Shown: positions 1-8,020, counted from the stretch's first letter. The stretch: 8,543 nt of DNA from JAMLIN01 sp964476625 (GCA_964476625.1 CAYZBJ010000110.1:1-8543), one strand, 5' to 3'. Notes: generated by a model not told the origin, from the letters alone. Translations and numbers: made by a program.

Positions 1-774
1 GACGCCGGGCTGTTCGAGCGCTTCCCCTGCGACACGGTCTACGGCATGCACAACTGGCCGGGCATGCCGGTCGGCACCTTCGGGCTGTGCGCCGGACCGA
101 TGCTCGCCTCGGCCAACGAGTTCGAGCTCACCATCCAGGGCCAGGGAGCCCACGCCGCCCTGCCCCACACCGGGCGCGATCCGATCTGGATCGCGTGCCA
201 GCTGGTGATCGCGCTCCAGGGCATCGTCAGCCGCGAGAAGAAACCGATCGACGCGGCCGTGCTGTCGGTCACCCAGATCCACGCCGGCGACGCCTTCAAC
301 ATCGTGCCCGACCAGGCGGTGATCCGCGGCACGGTGCGCACCTTCGATACCCGGGTCACCGATCTCTTCGAACGGCGGATCACCGAGATCACGCAAACCC
401 TGCCCACCGCCTTCGGCGCGCGTGGCAAGGTGGTGTTCGAGCGCACCTACCCGCCGCTGGTTAACCACCCCGCCGAGACCGAGTTCGCCCGCGGCATCGC
501 GGCCGGGCTGGTGGGCGCCGACCGGGTCATCGAGTTCGAGCCGACGATGGGCTCCGAGGACTTCGCCTACATGCTGCTCGCCCGACCCGGCTGCTACATC
601 GGCATCGGCAATGGCGAAGGCGGGCACCGCGAAGCCGGCCACGGCGCCGGCGCCTGTGTGCTCCACAACCCGAGCTACGACTTCAACGACGAGATCATCC
701 CCCTGGGCGCGAGCTACTGGGTCGGGATCGCGCGCGCGACATTGGCTGGCGACGGGCCGAGTCGTCCTGCATGA
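1..774 (+). CDS. M20 family metallo-amidohydrolase (hippurate hydrolase / N-acyl amino acid amidohydrolase-like), 5' truncated
   Basis: The reading frame is open from the first base and gives 257 codons before a TGA; roughly the first 130 residues of a normal family member lie outside the window. Seen in the sequence, numbered from the first codon: a GMHNWPG motif (residues 15-21) whose His is a metal ligand in the family; the dimerisation (lid) domain beginning near residue 40 with GQGAHAALPHTGRDPI; a G-x-AFNIVPD segment near 95-103; TMGSEDFAYML near 183-193; and LHNPSYDFND near 221-230, which supplies the last conserved metal-binding His. This is the pattern of the M20D amidohydrolases, which cleave amide bonds of N-acyl amino acids or small peptides using two divalent metals, normally in the cytoplasm. 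The stop overlaps the next start as ATGA (771-774), so it is probably translated with the peptide importer that follows. The exact substrate cannot be read from sequence. The family call is secure. Confidence 0.93.
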   Translation, partial: DAGLFERFPCDTVYGMHNWPGMPVGTFGLCAGPMLASANEFELTIQGQGAHAALPHTGRDPIWIACQLVIALQGIVSREKKPIDAAVLSVTQIHAGDAFNIVPDQAVIRGTVRTFDTRVTDLFERRITEITQTLPTAFGARGKVVFERTYPPLVNHPAETEFARGIAAGLVGADRVIEFEPTMGSEDFAYMLLARPGCYIGIGNGEGGHREAGHGAGACVLHNPSYDFNDEIIPLGASYWVGIARATLAGDGPSRPA

Positions 775-3341
775 TCGGCTTCCTGCTTCGACGCTGCGGC
801 CAGGCGGCCCTGGTGATCGTGGCAGTGGGCCTGATCGCGTTCTCGATGTTTCGCTTCGTCGGCGATCCGGTCCTCNNNNNNNNNNACCATGGCGAGGACC
901 GGATCGCCATGGTCGGCCAGGATGCCAGCCCGGCCGAGCGGGCCGAACTGCGCGGCGCGCTCGGCCTCGACGATCCGCTTGCCAGCCAGTTCGGCCGCTT
1001 TGCCGCACGCGCGGCGCGAGGCGATTTCGGCATGTCCCTGCAGCATGGCCGGCCGGTCGCCGGACTGGTCCTCGAACGCCTGCCGGCCACGCTCGAACTC
1101 GCGCTGGTCGCGAGCGTCGTCGCACTGCTCGTCGGCGTGCCCATCGGCGTCTGGACGGCGGTGCGCGAGGGCACGCGACGCGCCGGCGCCGTGATGGCGG
1201 GGTCGCTGCTGGGGGTATCCCTGCCGACCTTCGTGATCGGCATCGGCCTGATCCTCCTGTTCTCGGTGATCCTCGGCTGGCTGCCCTCGCATGGCCGCGG
1301 CCAGACGCAGGCTTTCGGCGGGTGGCGGACGGGCCTGCTCGGAGTCGATGGCTGGCGCCATATCGTGCTGCCTGCCGCCACCCTCGCGGTGTTCCAGCTG
1401 GCGCTGGTGATCCGCCTGGTGCGCGCCGAGATGATCGAGGCCCTGCGCAGCGACCATGTCCGCTTCGCCCGCGCCCGCGGCCTGCCCGAGCGCCGGGTGC
1501 TGTTCCGGCACGCCCTGCCGAACACCCTGATACCGGTCGTCACGATCACCGGCCTGCAGTTCGGCTCGCTGATGGCCTTCGCGATCATCACCGAGTCGGT
1601 GTTCCAGTGGCCCGGACTCGGCCTGCTGTTCCTGCAGGCGATCCAGTCGTCCGATATCCCGGTGATGGCGGCATATCTCTGCCTGGTGGGTGCGATGTTC
1701 GTGGCGATCAACCTCGCCGTCGACCTGGCCTGCCTCGCGATCGATCCGCGCCTGCGCGATTCGGCTCGGCCCGTAGCGGTGTCGTTCGCCATCCTCCTGT
1801 CCCTCGGGCTCGTCGGCATGGACGACGCGCAGGCGAAGACCCTGCGCATCGCCGACCAGGGCGATGCGGTGTCGATGGACCCCCACTCGCTCAACGACGG
1901 ACTCCAGCTGAGCCTGACCGGCAACGTCTACGAGGGGCTCACTGCGCGCGGGCCGAAGCTCGAGCTGGTCCCCGGGCTCGCCCGCAGCTGGCGCAGCCTC
2001 GGCCCGACGACGTGGCGCTTCGAACTCAGGAGCGGAGTGCGTTTCCATGACGGGGCGCCGTTCACCGCCGACGACGCCGTGTTCTCGCTGGCGCGGGCCG
2101 CTGCCCCGGGATCCGACATGCGGGCCTACGTCGGCCTGATCGCGGAAGTCCGGCGGGTCGACGAACTGACCATCGACATCGAGACGCGCCAGCCGGCGCC
2201 GATCCTGCCCGAGATGCTCTCGATGGTCTACATGATGAACCGGCGCTGGTGCGAGGCCCAGGGCGCCGAGCAGCCGGTCGACAAGCGCAAGGGTGTCGAG
2301 AACGCAGCCTCCTACAAGGCTAACGGCACCGGGCCATACCGCCTGCTCGCGCGCGATCCGGGCGTACGAACGGAGTTCGGGCGCAACGACGACTACTGGG
2401 GCACGATCGAAGGCAATGTCGACCGGGTCGAGTTCACCCCGATCGGCAACGACGCCACCCGGGTCGCGGCGCTGATCTCCGGTGAGATCGACCTGATGCA
2501 GCCGGTGCCGGTGCGCGACATTCCGCGCCTCGAGGCGGATTCCCGGCTGCGGGTGCGCCAGGGCGCGGAGCTGCGGACCATTTTCCTCGGCATGGACATC
2601 GCGAGCGAGGAATTGCGCTTCTCGAATGTCGTCGGCCGCAACCCGTTTCGCGACCGGCGCGTCCGCCTCGCGATGTACCAGGCGATCGACATCGACGCCA
2701 TCGTCCGGCGCATCATGCGTGGCGCCGCGCGGCCGGCCGGGCTGCTGATCGGCCCGGGCGTGCATGGCTACCCGGAAGCGCTCGACCGTCGCTATCCGCA
2801 CGATCCCGAGGCCGCGCGAGCCCTGCTCGCCGAAGCGGGTTATCCCGATGGCTTCGAAGTCCGGATGGACTGCCCCAACGACCGCTATGTGAACGATGCC
2901 GAGGTCTGCCAGGCGATCGCCGCGATGTTCGCCAGGATCGGCGTGCGAGCCCGGCTCGACGCGCAGACCAAGGGCGTCTACTTCCCGAAGATCCTCGCGC
3001 GCAATACCTCGCTCTTCATGTTCGGCTGGACGCCCGCCACCTACGACGCGCACAACGCACTCTACAACCTGATCGCCACGCCCGATGGCACCGGACAGGG
3101 CCAGTTCAACATCGGCGGCTACAGCAATCCCCGGGTCGACGAGCTCACGCACGCCATCGCTTCCGAAGGCGACGAGCGGCGCCGCCTCGACCTGATCGCG
3201 CAGGCCCTGCGCCTGCACCACGACGACATCGGGCACCTGCCGCTGCACCAGCAGAACCTGGCCTGGGGAATGCGCGGCAATGTCCACATGATCCTGCGTG
3301 CCGACAACTTCAACGACTTCAAGTGGATCTCGATCGACTAG
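771..3341 (+). CDS. Peptide ABC importer: DppB-type permease fused in frame to a family 5 (DppA/OppA-like) substrate-binding protein
   Basis: One frame of 856 codons (846 if the gap artefact at 876-905 is removed) holds two normally separate proteins. Residues 1-330 are a DppB-type inner-membrane permease: a first membrane segment at about 9-29, the FVGDPV and MVGQDASPAERAELR stretch, further hydrophobic segments near 106-128, 140-168, 200-218, 252-275 and 296-323, an EAA coupling loop near 223-249 (EALRSDHVRFARARGLPERR), and the usual DPRLR tail. Residues 334-355 are a short hydrophobic segment ending in AQA, like a signal peptide. Residues 356-856 are a complete SBP_bac_5 protein, with SMDPHSLNDG...NVYEGL at the start, a FHDGAPFTADD segment, NGTGPYRL and NDDYWG in the middle and RLAMYQAIDIDAI later. 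No stop or gap lies at the junction. A GTG codon at 1779 could act as an internal start, but it would leave a signal peptide without its basic N-region. Translation probably couples to the M20 gene through ATGA. The ligand is probably a di- or oligopeptide or a similar small solute. Confidence 0.88.
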   Translation: MIGFLLRRCGQAALVIVAVGLIAFSMFRFVGDPVLXXXXHGEDRIAMVGQDASPAERAELRGALGLDDPLASQFGRFAARAARGDFGMSLQHGRPVAGLVLERLPATLELALVASVVALLVGVPIGVWTAVREGTRRAGAVMAGSLLGVSLPTFVIGIGLILLFSVILGWLPSHGRGQTQAFGGWRTGLLGVDGWRHIVLPAATLAVFQLALVIRLVRAEMIEALRSDHVRFARARGLPERRVLFRHALPNTLIPVVTITGLQFGSLMAFAIITESVFQWPGLGLLFLQAIQSSDIPVMAAYLCLVGAMFVAINLAVDLACLAIDPRLRDSARPVAVSFAILLSLGLVGMDDAQAKTLRIADQGDAVSMDPHSLNDGLQLSLTGNVYEGLTARGPKLELVPGLARSWRSLGPTTWRFELRSGVRFHDGAPFTADDAVFSLARAAAPGSDMRAYVGLIAEVRRVDELTIDIETRQPAPILPEMLSMVYMMNRRWCEAQGAEQPVDKRKGVENAASYKANGTGPYRLLARDPGVRTEFGRNDDYWGTIEGNVDRVEFTPIGNDATRVAALISGEIDLMQPVPVRDIPRLEADSRLRVRQGAELRTIFLGMDIASEELRFSNVVGRNPFRDRRVRLAMYQAIDIDAIVRRIMRGAARPAGLLIGPGVHGYPEALDRRYPHDPEAARALLAEAGYPDGFEVRMDCPNDRYVNDAEVCQAIAAMFARIGVRARLDAQTKGVYFPKILARNTSLFMFGWTPATYDAHNALYNLIATPDGTGQGQFNIGGYSNPRVDELTHAIASEGDERRRLDLIAQALRLHHDDIGHLPLHQQNLAWGMRGNVHMILRADNFNDFKWISID
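876..908. other. Scaffold gap (10 N at 876-885) followed by a fold-back copy of the flanking sequence
   Basis: Ten Ns interrupt the permease near codons 36-39. The 23 bases after the gap (886-908) begin ACCATGGC and include GAGGACCGGATCGCC (894-908), the exact reverse complement of GGCGATCCGGTCCTC (861-875) just before the gap. ACCATGGC (886-893) also mirrors GCCATGGT (906-913). Joining base 875 directly to base 906 gives Gly-Asp-Pro-Val-Leu-Ala-Met-Val-Gly-Gln-Asp, which fits the DppB family pattern GDPV-x-x-MVGQD and keeps the frame, because exactly 30 positions are removed. I infer that the two contigs abut and that the right one starts with a chimeric inverted end. Confidence 0.85.
1767..1838 (+). 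other. Signal-peptide-like segment joining the permease to the binding protein
   Basis: Codons 333-356 of the fusion encode an Arg, a hydrophobic stretch of about 15 residues (VAVSFAILLSLGLVG, 335-349), then MDDAQA-K. The AQA before Lys356 fits the A-x-A rule for signal peptidase I. With the upstream RLRDSAR as a basic N-region this would be an ordinary Sec signal peptide, and it follows directly after the cytoplasmic DPRLR tail of the permease. It could act as a seventh membrane segment tethering the binding protein, or be cut so that both parts are released. Topology and cleavage are inferred. Confidence 0.6.
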
Positions 3342-3359
3342 GCATCGAGACGGCGGGCG

Positions 3360-3392
3360 GCGCGCCATCCGCTGGCGCGCTTCGCTCGCGCC
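3360..3392 (+). promoter_or_regulatory. Two mutually exclusive GC-rich hairpins between the binding-protein fusion and the next permease gene
   Basis: The segment GGCGCGC (3374-3380) can pair with GCGCGCC upstream (3360-3366, loop of 7). Its first six bases can instead pair with CGCGCC downstream (3387-3392, loop of 7). The second hairpin ends two bases before the ATG at 3395. No U-tract follows, so neither looks like an intrinsic terminator. In peptide importer operons, hairpins after the binding-protein gene often protect upstream mRNA; that role here is a guess, and GC-rich DNA forms such structures by chance. Confidence 0.35.
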
Positions 3393-3394
3393 GA

Positions 3395-4264
3395 ATGCGA
3401 CCGACGGCGCCCCTGGTCGCGGCGTGGAGTGTGCTGGCCCTGTGCGTCGCCGGCGCGATCCTGGCGCCCTGGATCGCCCCCCATCACCCGCATGACCTCG
3501 CCAGCCTCGACCTCGCCCAGTCGCTGCGCCCGCCGATCGGCGCATCCGGCAGCGACTGGCGCTATCCGCTGGGCACCGACGAGCAGGGCCGCGATGTCTT
3601 CTCGAGCCTGCTCTACGGCATCCGCACCTCGCTCGTCGTCGCGCTGGCCGCCGTCGCGATCGCACTCGTCGTCGGCACTGCCATCGGCCTGGCGGCAGCC
3701 CGCTTCGGCGGCTTCATCGATGCGCTCTTCATGCGCCTGGGCGACATCCAGCTGTCGTTCCCGGCGATCCTCGTGGCCATGCTGATCGACGGCGTGGCCC
3801 GCTCGCTGCTGCCCGGCGCCGCCGAGGACGGCCTGCTCGCGGGGATGGTGGTCATCGCCGCGATCGCGCTGGCGAACTGGGTCGCCTATGCGAGGGTGCT
3901 GCGCGCGAGCGCCGGCGTCGAGCTGCGCAAGGACTACGTCGCGGCAGCCCGGCTCGCTGGCGCCGGCGCAGGCCGGATCATGTTCGCCCATGTCCTGCCC
4001 AACGTGATCGGGGCCACCCTGGTGCTGGCCAGCATCAATATCGCCACCGCCATCATGACCGAGGCAACCCTGTCCTTCCTCGGGGTCGGCCTGCCGCCGA
4101 CGTCGCCTTCGCTCGGCACCATGGTCGCCACCGGCTACGACTTCCTGTTCTCCGGTGAATGGTGGCTGGTGCTGCTGCCGAGCCTGGCCCTGGTTGCCCT
4201 GTGCGTATCGCTGAACCTGCTCGCCGACTGGCTGCGCGACAGGTTCGATCCGCGCCTGCGCTGA
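3395..4264 (+). CDS. DppC-type permease of the peptide ABC importer
   Basis: This 289-residue inner-membrane protein is the second channel subunit of the importer and pairs with the DppB half of the upstream fusion. Seen: a first membrane segment directly after the start (about 7-27); the family motif PLGTDEQGRDVFSSLLYGIRTSL (about 58-80); hydrophobic segments near 82-102, 123-133, 149-168, 204-222 and 257-277; the EAA coupling loop near 179-203 (DYVAAARLAGAGAGRIMFAHVLPN), which contacts the ATPases; the TEATLSFLGVGLPP motif at 222-235; and a DPRLR C-terminus. I chose the ATG at 3395. A GTG at 3323 would add 24 residues, but these are rich in Gly, Ala and Arg, unlike a DppC N-terminus, and would overlap the fusion gene. 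Neither start has a clear ribosome binding site. Only six bases separate the stop from the next gene. Confidence 0.92.
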   Translation: MRPTAPLVAAWSVLALCVAGAILAPWIAPHHPHDLASLDLAQSLRPPIGASGSDWRYPLGTDEQGRDVFSSLLYGIRTSLVVALAAVAIALVVGTAIGLAAARFGGFIDALFMRLGDIQLSFPAILVAMLIDGVARSLLPGAAEDGLLAGMVVIAAIALANWVAYARVLRASAGVELRKDYVAAARLAGAGAGRIMFAHVLPNVIGATLVLASINIATAIMTEATLSFLGVGLPPTSPSLGTMVATGYDFLFSGEWWLVLLPSLALVALCVSLNLLADWLRDRFDPRLR

Positions 4265-4270
4265 ACATCG

Positions 4271-5253
<983 letters not shown>

Positions 5254-5257
<4 letters not shown>

Positions 5258-6234
5258 ACACCGGCAAACCCATGACGACCGGCCAGCACGCCACGACCGA
5301 CATCGGCCCGGTAGCCTGCGAGCCCACGACGGCCGATGTCCTCCCGGCAGCAGCCGGCGAGCCCGGATCGGCCGGTGCTCCGCTGGTGCGCATCCGTGCA
5401 CTGCGCAAGACCTTCGCGCTGCCGGGCGCATTCGGACGCCTCGACTGGCGGCTGGCTTCGCGTCGCCAGCGCCTGATTGCGGTCGACGGCATCGACCTCG
5501 ACATCCATCGGGGCGAATGCTTCGCCCTGGTCGGCGAATCCGGTTCCGGCAAGACCACGGTAGCCCGGCTGGTCGCCGGGCTGGACCGACCGGACTCGGG
5601 AACGATCGAACTCTCGCCGACGCCCGGGCCGGCTCCCTGCCCGGCGCCCACGAATCGCGGGCTGGCTCCACAGATGGTTTTCCAGGATCCCCATGCGAGC
5701 CTGAATCCGCGCTGGTCGGTGGCCCGGACCCTGGCCGAACCGATCCGGCTCGGCGGGCTTGCGCGGGGACGCACCGCCATCGACGAGCGAATCCGGATGC
5801 TGTTGCAGCAAGTAGGCATGGACCCGGCCGACGCCAGCCGCTATCCGCACCAGTTCTCGGGTGGCCAGCGCCAGCGGATCTCGATCGCCCGGGCGCTGGC
5901 GGCGCAACCGGCGCTGCTGATCTGCGACGAGCCGACCTCGGCGCTCGACGTCTCGGTCCAGGCACAGATCCTCGCCCTGCTGGATGCGCTGCGTCGCGAG
6001 CGAGGATTGACGATGCTCTTCGTCTCGCACGATCTGGCCGTGGTTCGTCAGATCAGCGATCGGGTCGCGGTCATGAAGGCAGGTCGAATCGTCGAGACAG
6101 GCCCAACCGGGGCTATCTTCGCGCAGCCCAGGCAGGCGTACACCGCGGAATTGCTCGCTGCCGTGCCGAATCCGTTCGCCGACACCTCGCGCGGATCCGG
6201 CGCTACCGGGCGACGTGGCGAGGCAGTTCGATGA
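5254..6234 (+). CDS. DppF-type ATP-binding protein of the peptide ABC importer
   Basis: This second ATPase subunit, 326 residues, probably forms the heterodimer with the DppD-type protein. Motifs: Walker A GESGSGKT (94-101), Q-loop Gln144 in MVFQDP followed by ASLNPR, signature FSGGQ (201-205), Walker B LLICDE (221-226) with SALD, and His259 in FVSHD. The start at 5254 gives the ATGA overlap with the preceding gene. It creates an N-terminal extension of about 40 residues rich in Thr, Ala, Pro and Gly before the domain begins at LVRIRALRKTF (44-54); in-frame ATG 5272 and GTG 5386 are alternative starts. The stretch between the first beta-sheet region and the Q-loop (about 121-139) is Pro-rich and lacks the usual helix and Arg-Arg before QMVFQ, so it is divergent. 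The last 32 bases overlap the convergent glycosyltransferase gene. The family call is secure; the start is less so. Confidence 0.93.
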
Positions 6235-7678
6235 TCCGGGGTTCGTCGACCGCTTCCCCCGCCTCGGCTTCGGAAGCGAGTGCCGAAGCGGTCGCAGGGC
6301 CGGCCCCGGTTCCGGTCGCAGCCGCCACCGGCGCGATTCTCTCGATGATCGGCTCGTTCATCGCAATGACGGGCTCGTTCATCGCGATGACGGGCTCGAG
6401 CGTCGCAGCCGCGGGCTCGGGCATCGCAATGGCCGGCGCCGGCGCCCCTGAGCAGGCGTGCCGCAGCAACTCGAGTTGCTCGGCATTCGACGCCCGGGCG
6501 AACGAGTAGGCGGACTCGCGGGCCCGCGCCGCATGGTCGTCGTCGTTGAGCAGGCGGACCAGCGCGCGAGCAAAACTCGCGGGATCGTCCGCGAGATGGA
6601 TTCCAGGCTCGCTGGCGCCGACGATGCCGCGCAGGCCGACCGCCGAGGCGACCACCGGCACCCCATAACCAGTAGCTTCGAGCACCTTGATACTCTGGCC
6701 ACTGCCGGTAAACACAGGATTGACCGCAACCCGCGCCGCGCCATAAAGCGCTTCGAGCCGTTCGCTGGAGACGCGACCCTCGATCCGGACCCCGGGAGCC
6801 ACCGGACAACCCGCTGCCACCGCGCCGGCGACATGGAACCGGGCGTCGGGACAACGCGCCAGAACGAGCGGCCAGACCCGCGTCACGAACCATTGCAGGC
6901 CATGCGCGTTGGACTCATTGGCCGCGCCCACGAACATCACGGTCGGCGCCGTGGGGACCGCGCCCGGGCCAGCGGCAAGCGTGACCAGGTGCGACACCGC
7001 ATCCACCTCGTCGATCCCGCGCTCGCGCATCAGTCGCGCTTCATCGGGCTGGATCGCCAGGACATGGTCGGCCCGTCGCAGCGCCCGGATCTCGTCTGCC
7101 GGACGCACCGACATCCAGCGGGGATCGTGGCCGGCCGCCACATACATCCGGTGCCGATTGCCGAAGACATCATGCATGTCGATCAGCTTGCGCACGTCGG
7201 GTCCAAAGACCGACAGCGCGCGCGAGAAGAAAATGTACTCCGCGATCACGACATCGAAGGCGAAACGCGCCTGCAGCTGCGCGAGCGGCGCTTCGACCCC
7301 GGGATCGTAGATGTCGTCGATACCCCACAGCCAGCCGGCGTCCAGGCCGACTGCCTGCTGCAGGCGACGCCGCAGGCGCACGGCGAGCGAAGTCTCGGAC
7401 GGCTGGGGTCGATACGGAATCGGATGGAATCGCTCGCCGAGCATTGCACGCATGGTCGGCTTGTCGCCCGGATCGCGTTCGATGAACGCGAGGTGCGTCT
7501 CGAAGCCGATGGCCTCCAATGCCCCGAGGAGCGTCTTGATGCGAGCGCTCGCGCCGCCAAGAAGGGGCGCAATGGGGGTAGGGGAGATCACCAGGGCGCG
7601 ACGGAGATCCACCCGGGCAGGCATGTCCCGACCAACCTCGGGCAATTGCCCCGGATCCCTCCTGCCCTCGCGTGCCAT
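6203..7678 (-). CDS. GT4-like (GT-B fold) glycosyltransferase with a repetitive C-terminal tail
   Basis: This 491-residue protein probably transfers a sugar from a nucleotide-sugar donor in cell-surface polysaccharide or glycoconjugate synthesis. Seen: an N-terminal Rossmann-type start with a Gly-rich acceptor loop (VISPTPIAPLLGGASARIKTLL, from about residue 30), the IDMHDVFGNRHRMY segment near 167-179 typical of this family, the start of the donor domain at VMFVGAANESNAHGLQWF (247-264), and the donor-site motif NPVFTGSGQSIKVLEATGYGVPVVAS (320-345), whose Glu334 corresponds to the second Glu of the E-x7-E motif. Residues from about 410 are a low-complexity tail with seven-residue repeats. The ATG at 7678 is preceded by a purine-rich GGGGGAAGGGG tract; an ATG at 7624 (473 residues) is the alternative, and it starts closer to the conserved fold. 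There is no signal peptide or membrane segment, so it is probably cytosolic. No other polysaccharide gene is next to it, so its pathway is unknown. The 3' end overlaps the importer operon tail to tail. Confidence 0.85.
   Translation of the reverse strand: MAREGRRDPGQLPEVGRDMPARVDLRRALVISPTPIAPLLGGASARIKTLLGALEAIGFETHLAFIERDPGDKPTMRAMLGERFHPIPYRPQPSETSLAVRLRRRLQQAVGLDAGWLWGIDDIYDPGVEAPLAQLQARFAFDVVIAEYIFFSRALSVFGPDVRKLIDMHDVFGNRHRMYVAAGHDPRWMSVRPADEIRALRRADHVLAIQPDEARLMRERGIDEVDAVSHLVTLAAGPGAVPTAPTVMFVGAANESNAHGLQWFVTRVWPLVLARCPDARFHVAGAVAAGCPVAPGVRIEGRVSSERLEALYGAARVAVNPVFTGSGQSIKVLEATGYGVPVVASAVGLRGIVGASEPGIHLADDPASFARALVRLLNDDDHAARARESAYSFARASNAEQLELLRHACSGAPAPAIAMPEPAAATLEPVIAMNEPVIAMNEPIIERIAPVAAATGTGAGPATASALASEAEAGEAVDEPRIIELPRHVAR
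6309..6434 (-). repeat. Six-copy 21-bp tandem repeat encoding a heptapeptide repeat
   Basis: Period 21 bp, with units starting on the + strand at 6309, 6330, 6351, 6372, 6393 and 6414. The two central units (6351-6371 and 6372-6392) differ at one base; the outer ones are degenerate but keep a GGCTCG start or a TCGCA core. On the - strand the encoded units read APAIAMP, EPAAATL, EPVIAMN, EPVIAMN, EPIIERI, APVAAAT (residues about 414-455 of the glycosyltransferase). Multiples of three preserve the frame when copy number changes. Confidence 0.85.
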
Positions 7679-7703
7679 CACCCCTTCCCCCGAACCCGAA
7701 CGA

Positions 7704-7719
7704 CGACCTGGACAGGTCG
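7704..7719 (-). promoter_or_regulatory. Perfect 16-bp dyad just upstream of the glycosyltransferase ribosome binding site
   Basis: CGACCTG (7704-7710), a two-base centre GA, then CAGGTCG (7713-7719). It ends 25 bases before the start codon at 7678. It could be an operator or a short 5' UTR hairpin (six-base stem with a four-base loop). The function is not known and chance is possible. Confidence 0.3.
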
Positions 7720-7971
7720 AATCAGAATCATCGTAGGGGAGCACATCGCCAAGGCGCACTCCCCAAGGTGCAAGCGGAATTTCCGGCGCGCCGAACGGCG
7801 TCCCCCGAGGGGAAACACGCCCGAATGCCGACCCGCGAACCGCTGGATGAGGTCGACGCCCCCTTACTTCCCGAGCGCCAATCAACGCACGGGCGCGACC
7901 GAAGCCGACACAAGGGCGGCAAAATCTGCAGCGGGTGAACAACTCGGTCATGGTAGGGCCGGGAGAGCCGG

Positions 7972-7984
7972 CGGTCAGTGACCG
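7972..7984. promoter_or_regulatory. Perfect 13-bp dyad CGGTCA-G-TGACCG
   Basis: Six-base arms around a single G, about 36 bases past the rRNA terminator and about 290 bases upstream of the glycosyltransferase start. The odd-length symmetry resembles a small regulator site, but nothing else supports it, and it may be chance. Confidence 0.2.
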
Positions 7985-8020
7985 ATATCAAGTTCAATTG
8001 CCAGAGTCGATTCATGCACG

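Larger units (their letters stand above)
7679..8020. other. Gene-free spacer between the glycosyltransferase start and the rRNA terminator
   Basis: About 340 bases with no credible gene. The glycosyltransferase frame stays open upstream to 7951, but that translation is Arg/Gly/Pro-rich with no recognisable fold, as expected of GC-rich noncoding DNA. A purine-rich tract read on the - strand (7681-7691) can serve as ribosome binding site for the ATG at 7678. Two small dyads are listed separately. Any promoter for the glycosyltransferase should lie here, but I see no -35/-10 pair good enough to call. No tRNA is visible. Confidence 0.6.

Noticed and set aside
861..908. Inverted repeat around the N run as a natural invertible element or transposon end
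   Set aside because: The left side has no copy of the ACCATGGC arm needed for site-specific inversion, and the permease motif is restored by a simple join, so an assembly artefact explains it better.
422..2050. + strand open frame of 542 codons crossing the M20 and permease genes
   Set aside because: It overlaps two well-supported genes in another frame and encodes Arg/Pro/Ala-rich low-complexity sequence.
3323..3394. GTG start at 3323 for the DppC-type permease
   Set aside because: The added residues look like translated spacer, the region folds into hairpins, and the ATG at 3395 places the first membrane segment normally.
714..3665. Very long - strand open frame (983 codons) antisense to the permease/binding-protein gene
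   Set aside because: The translation is rich in Arg, Gly, His and Asp with no recognisable fold. It is a GC-rich shadow of a + strand gene with clear family motifs.
6465..6480. Perfect 16-bp palindrome AGCAACTCGAGTTGCT
   Set aside because: It lies inside the glycosyltransferase coding sequence and encodes EQLELL-type helix residues; it is probably a coincidence of codon choice.
7679..7951. Extension of the glycosyltransferase to an upstream ATG at 7951
   Set aside because: The extra 91 residues are Arg/Gly/Pro-rich without family similarity, and a purine-rich ribosome binding tract precedes the ATG at 7678.
6458..7981. + strand open frame of 507 codons opposite the glycosyltransferase
   Set aside because: It is an antisense shadow: the - strand frame carries the glycosyltransferase motifs and this one has none.
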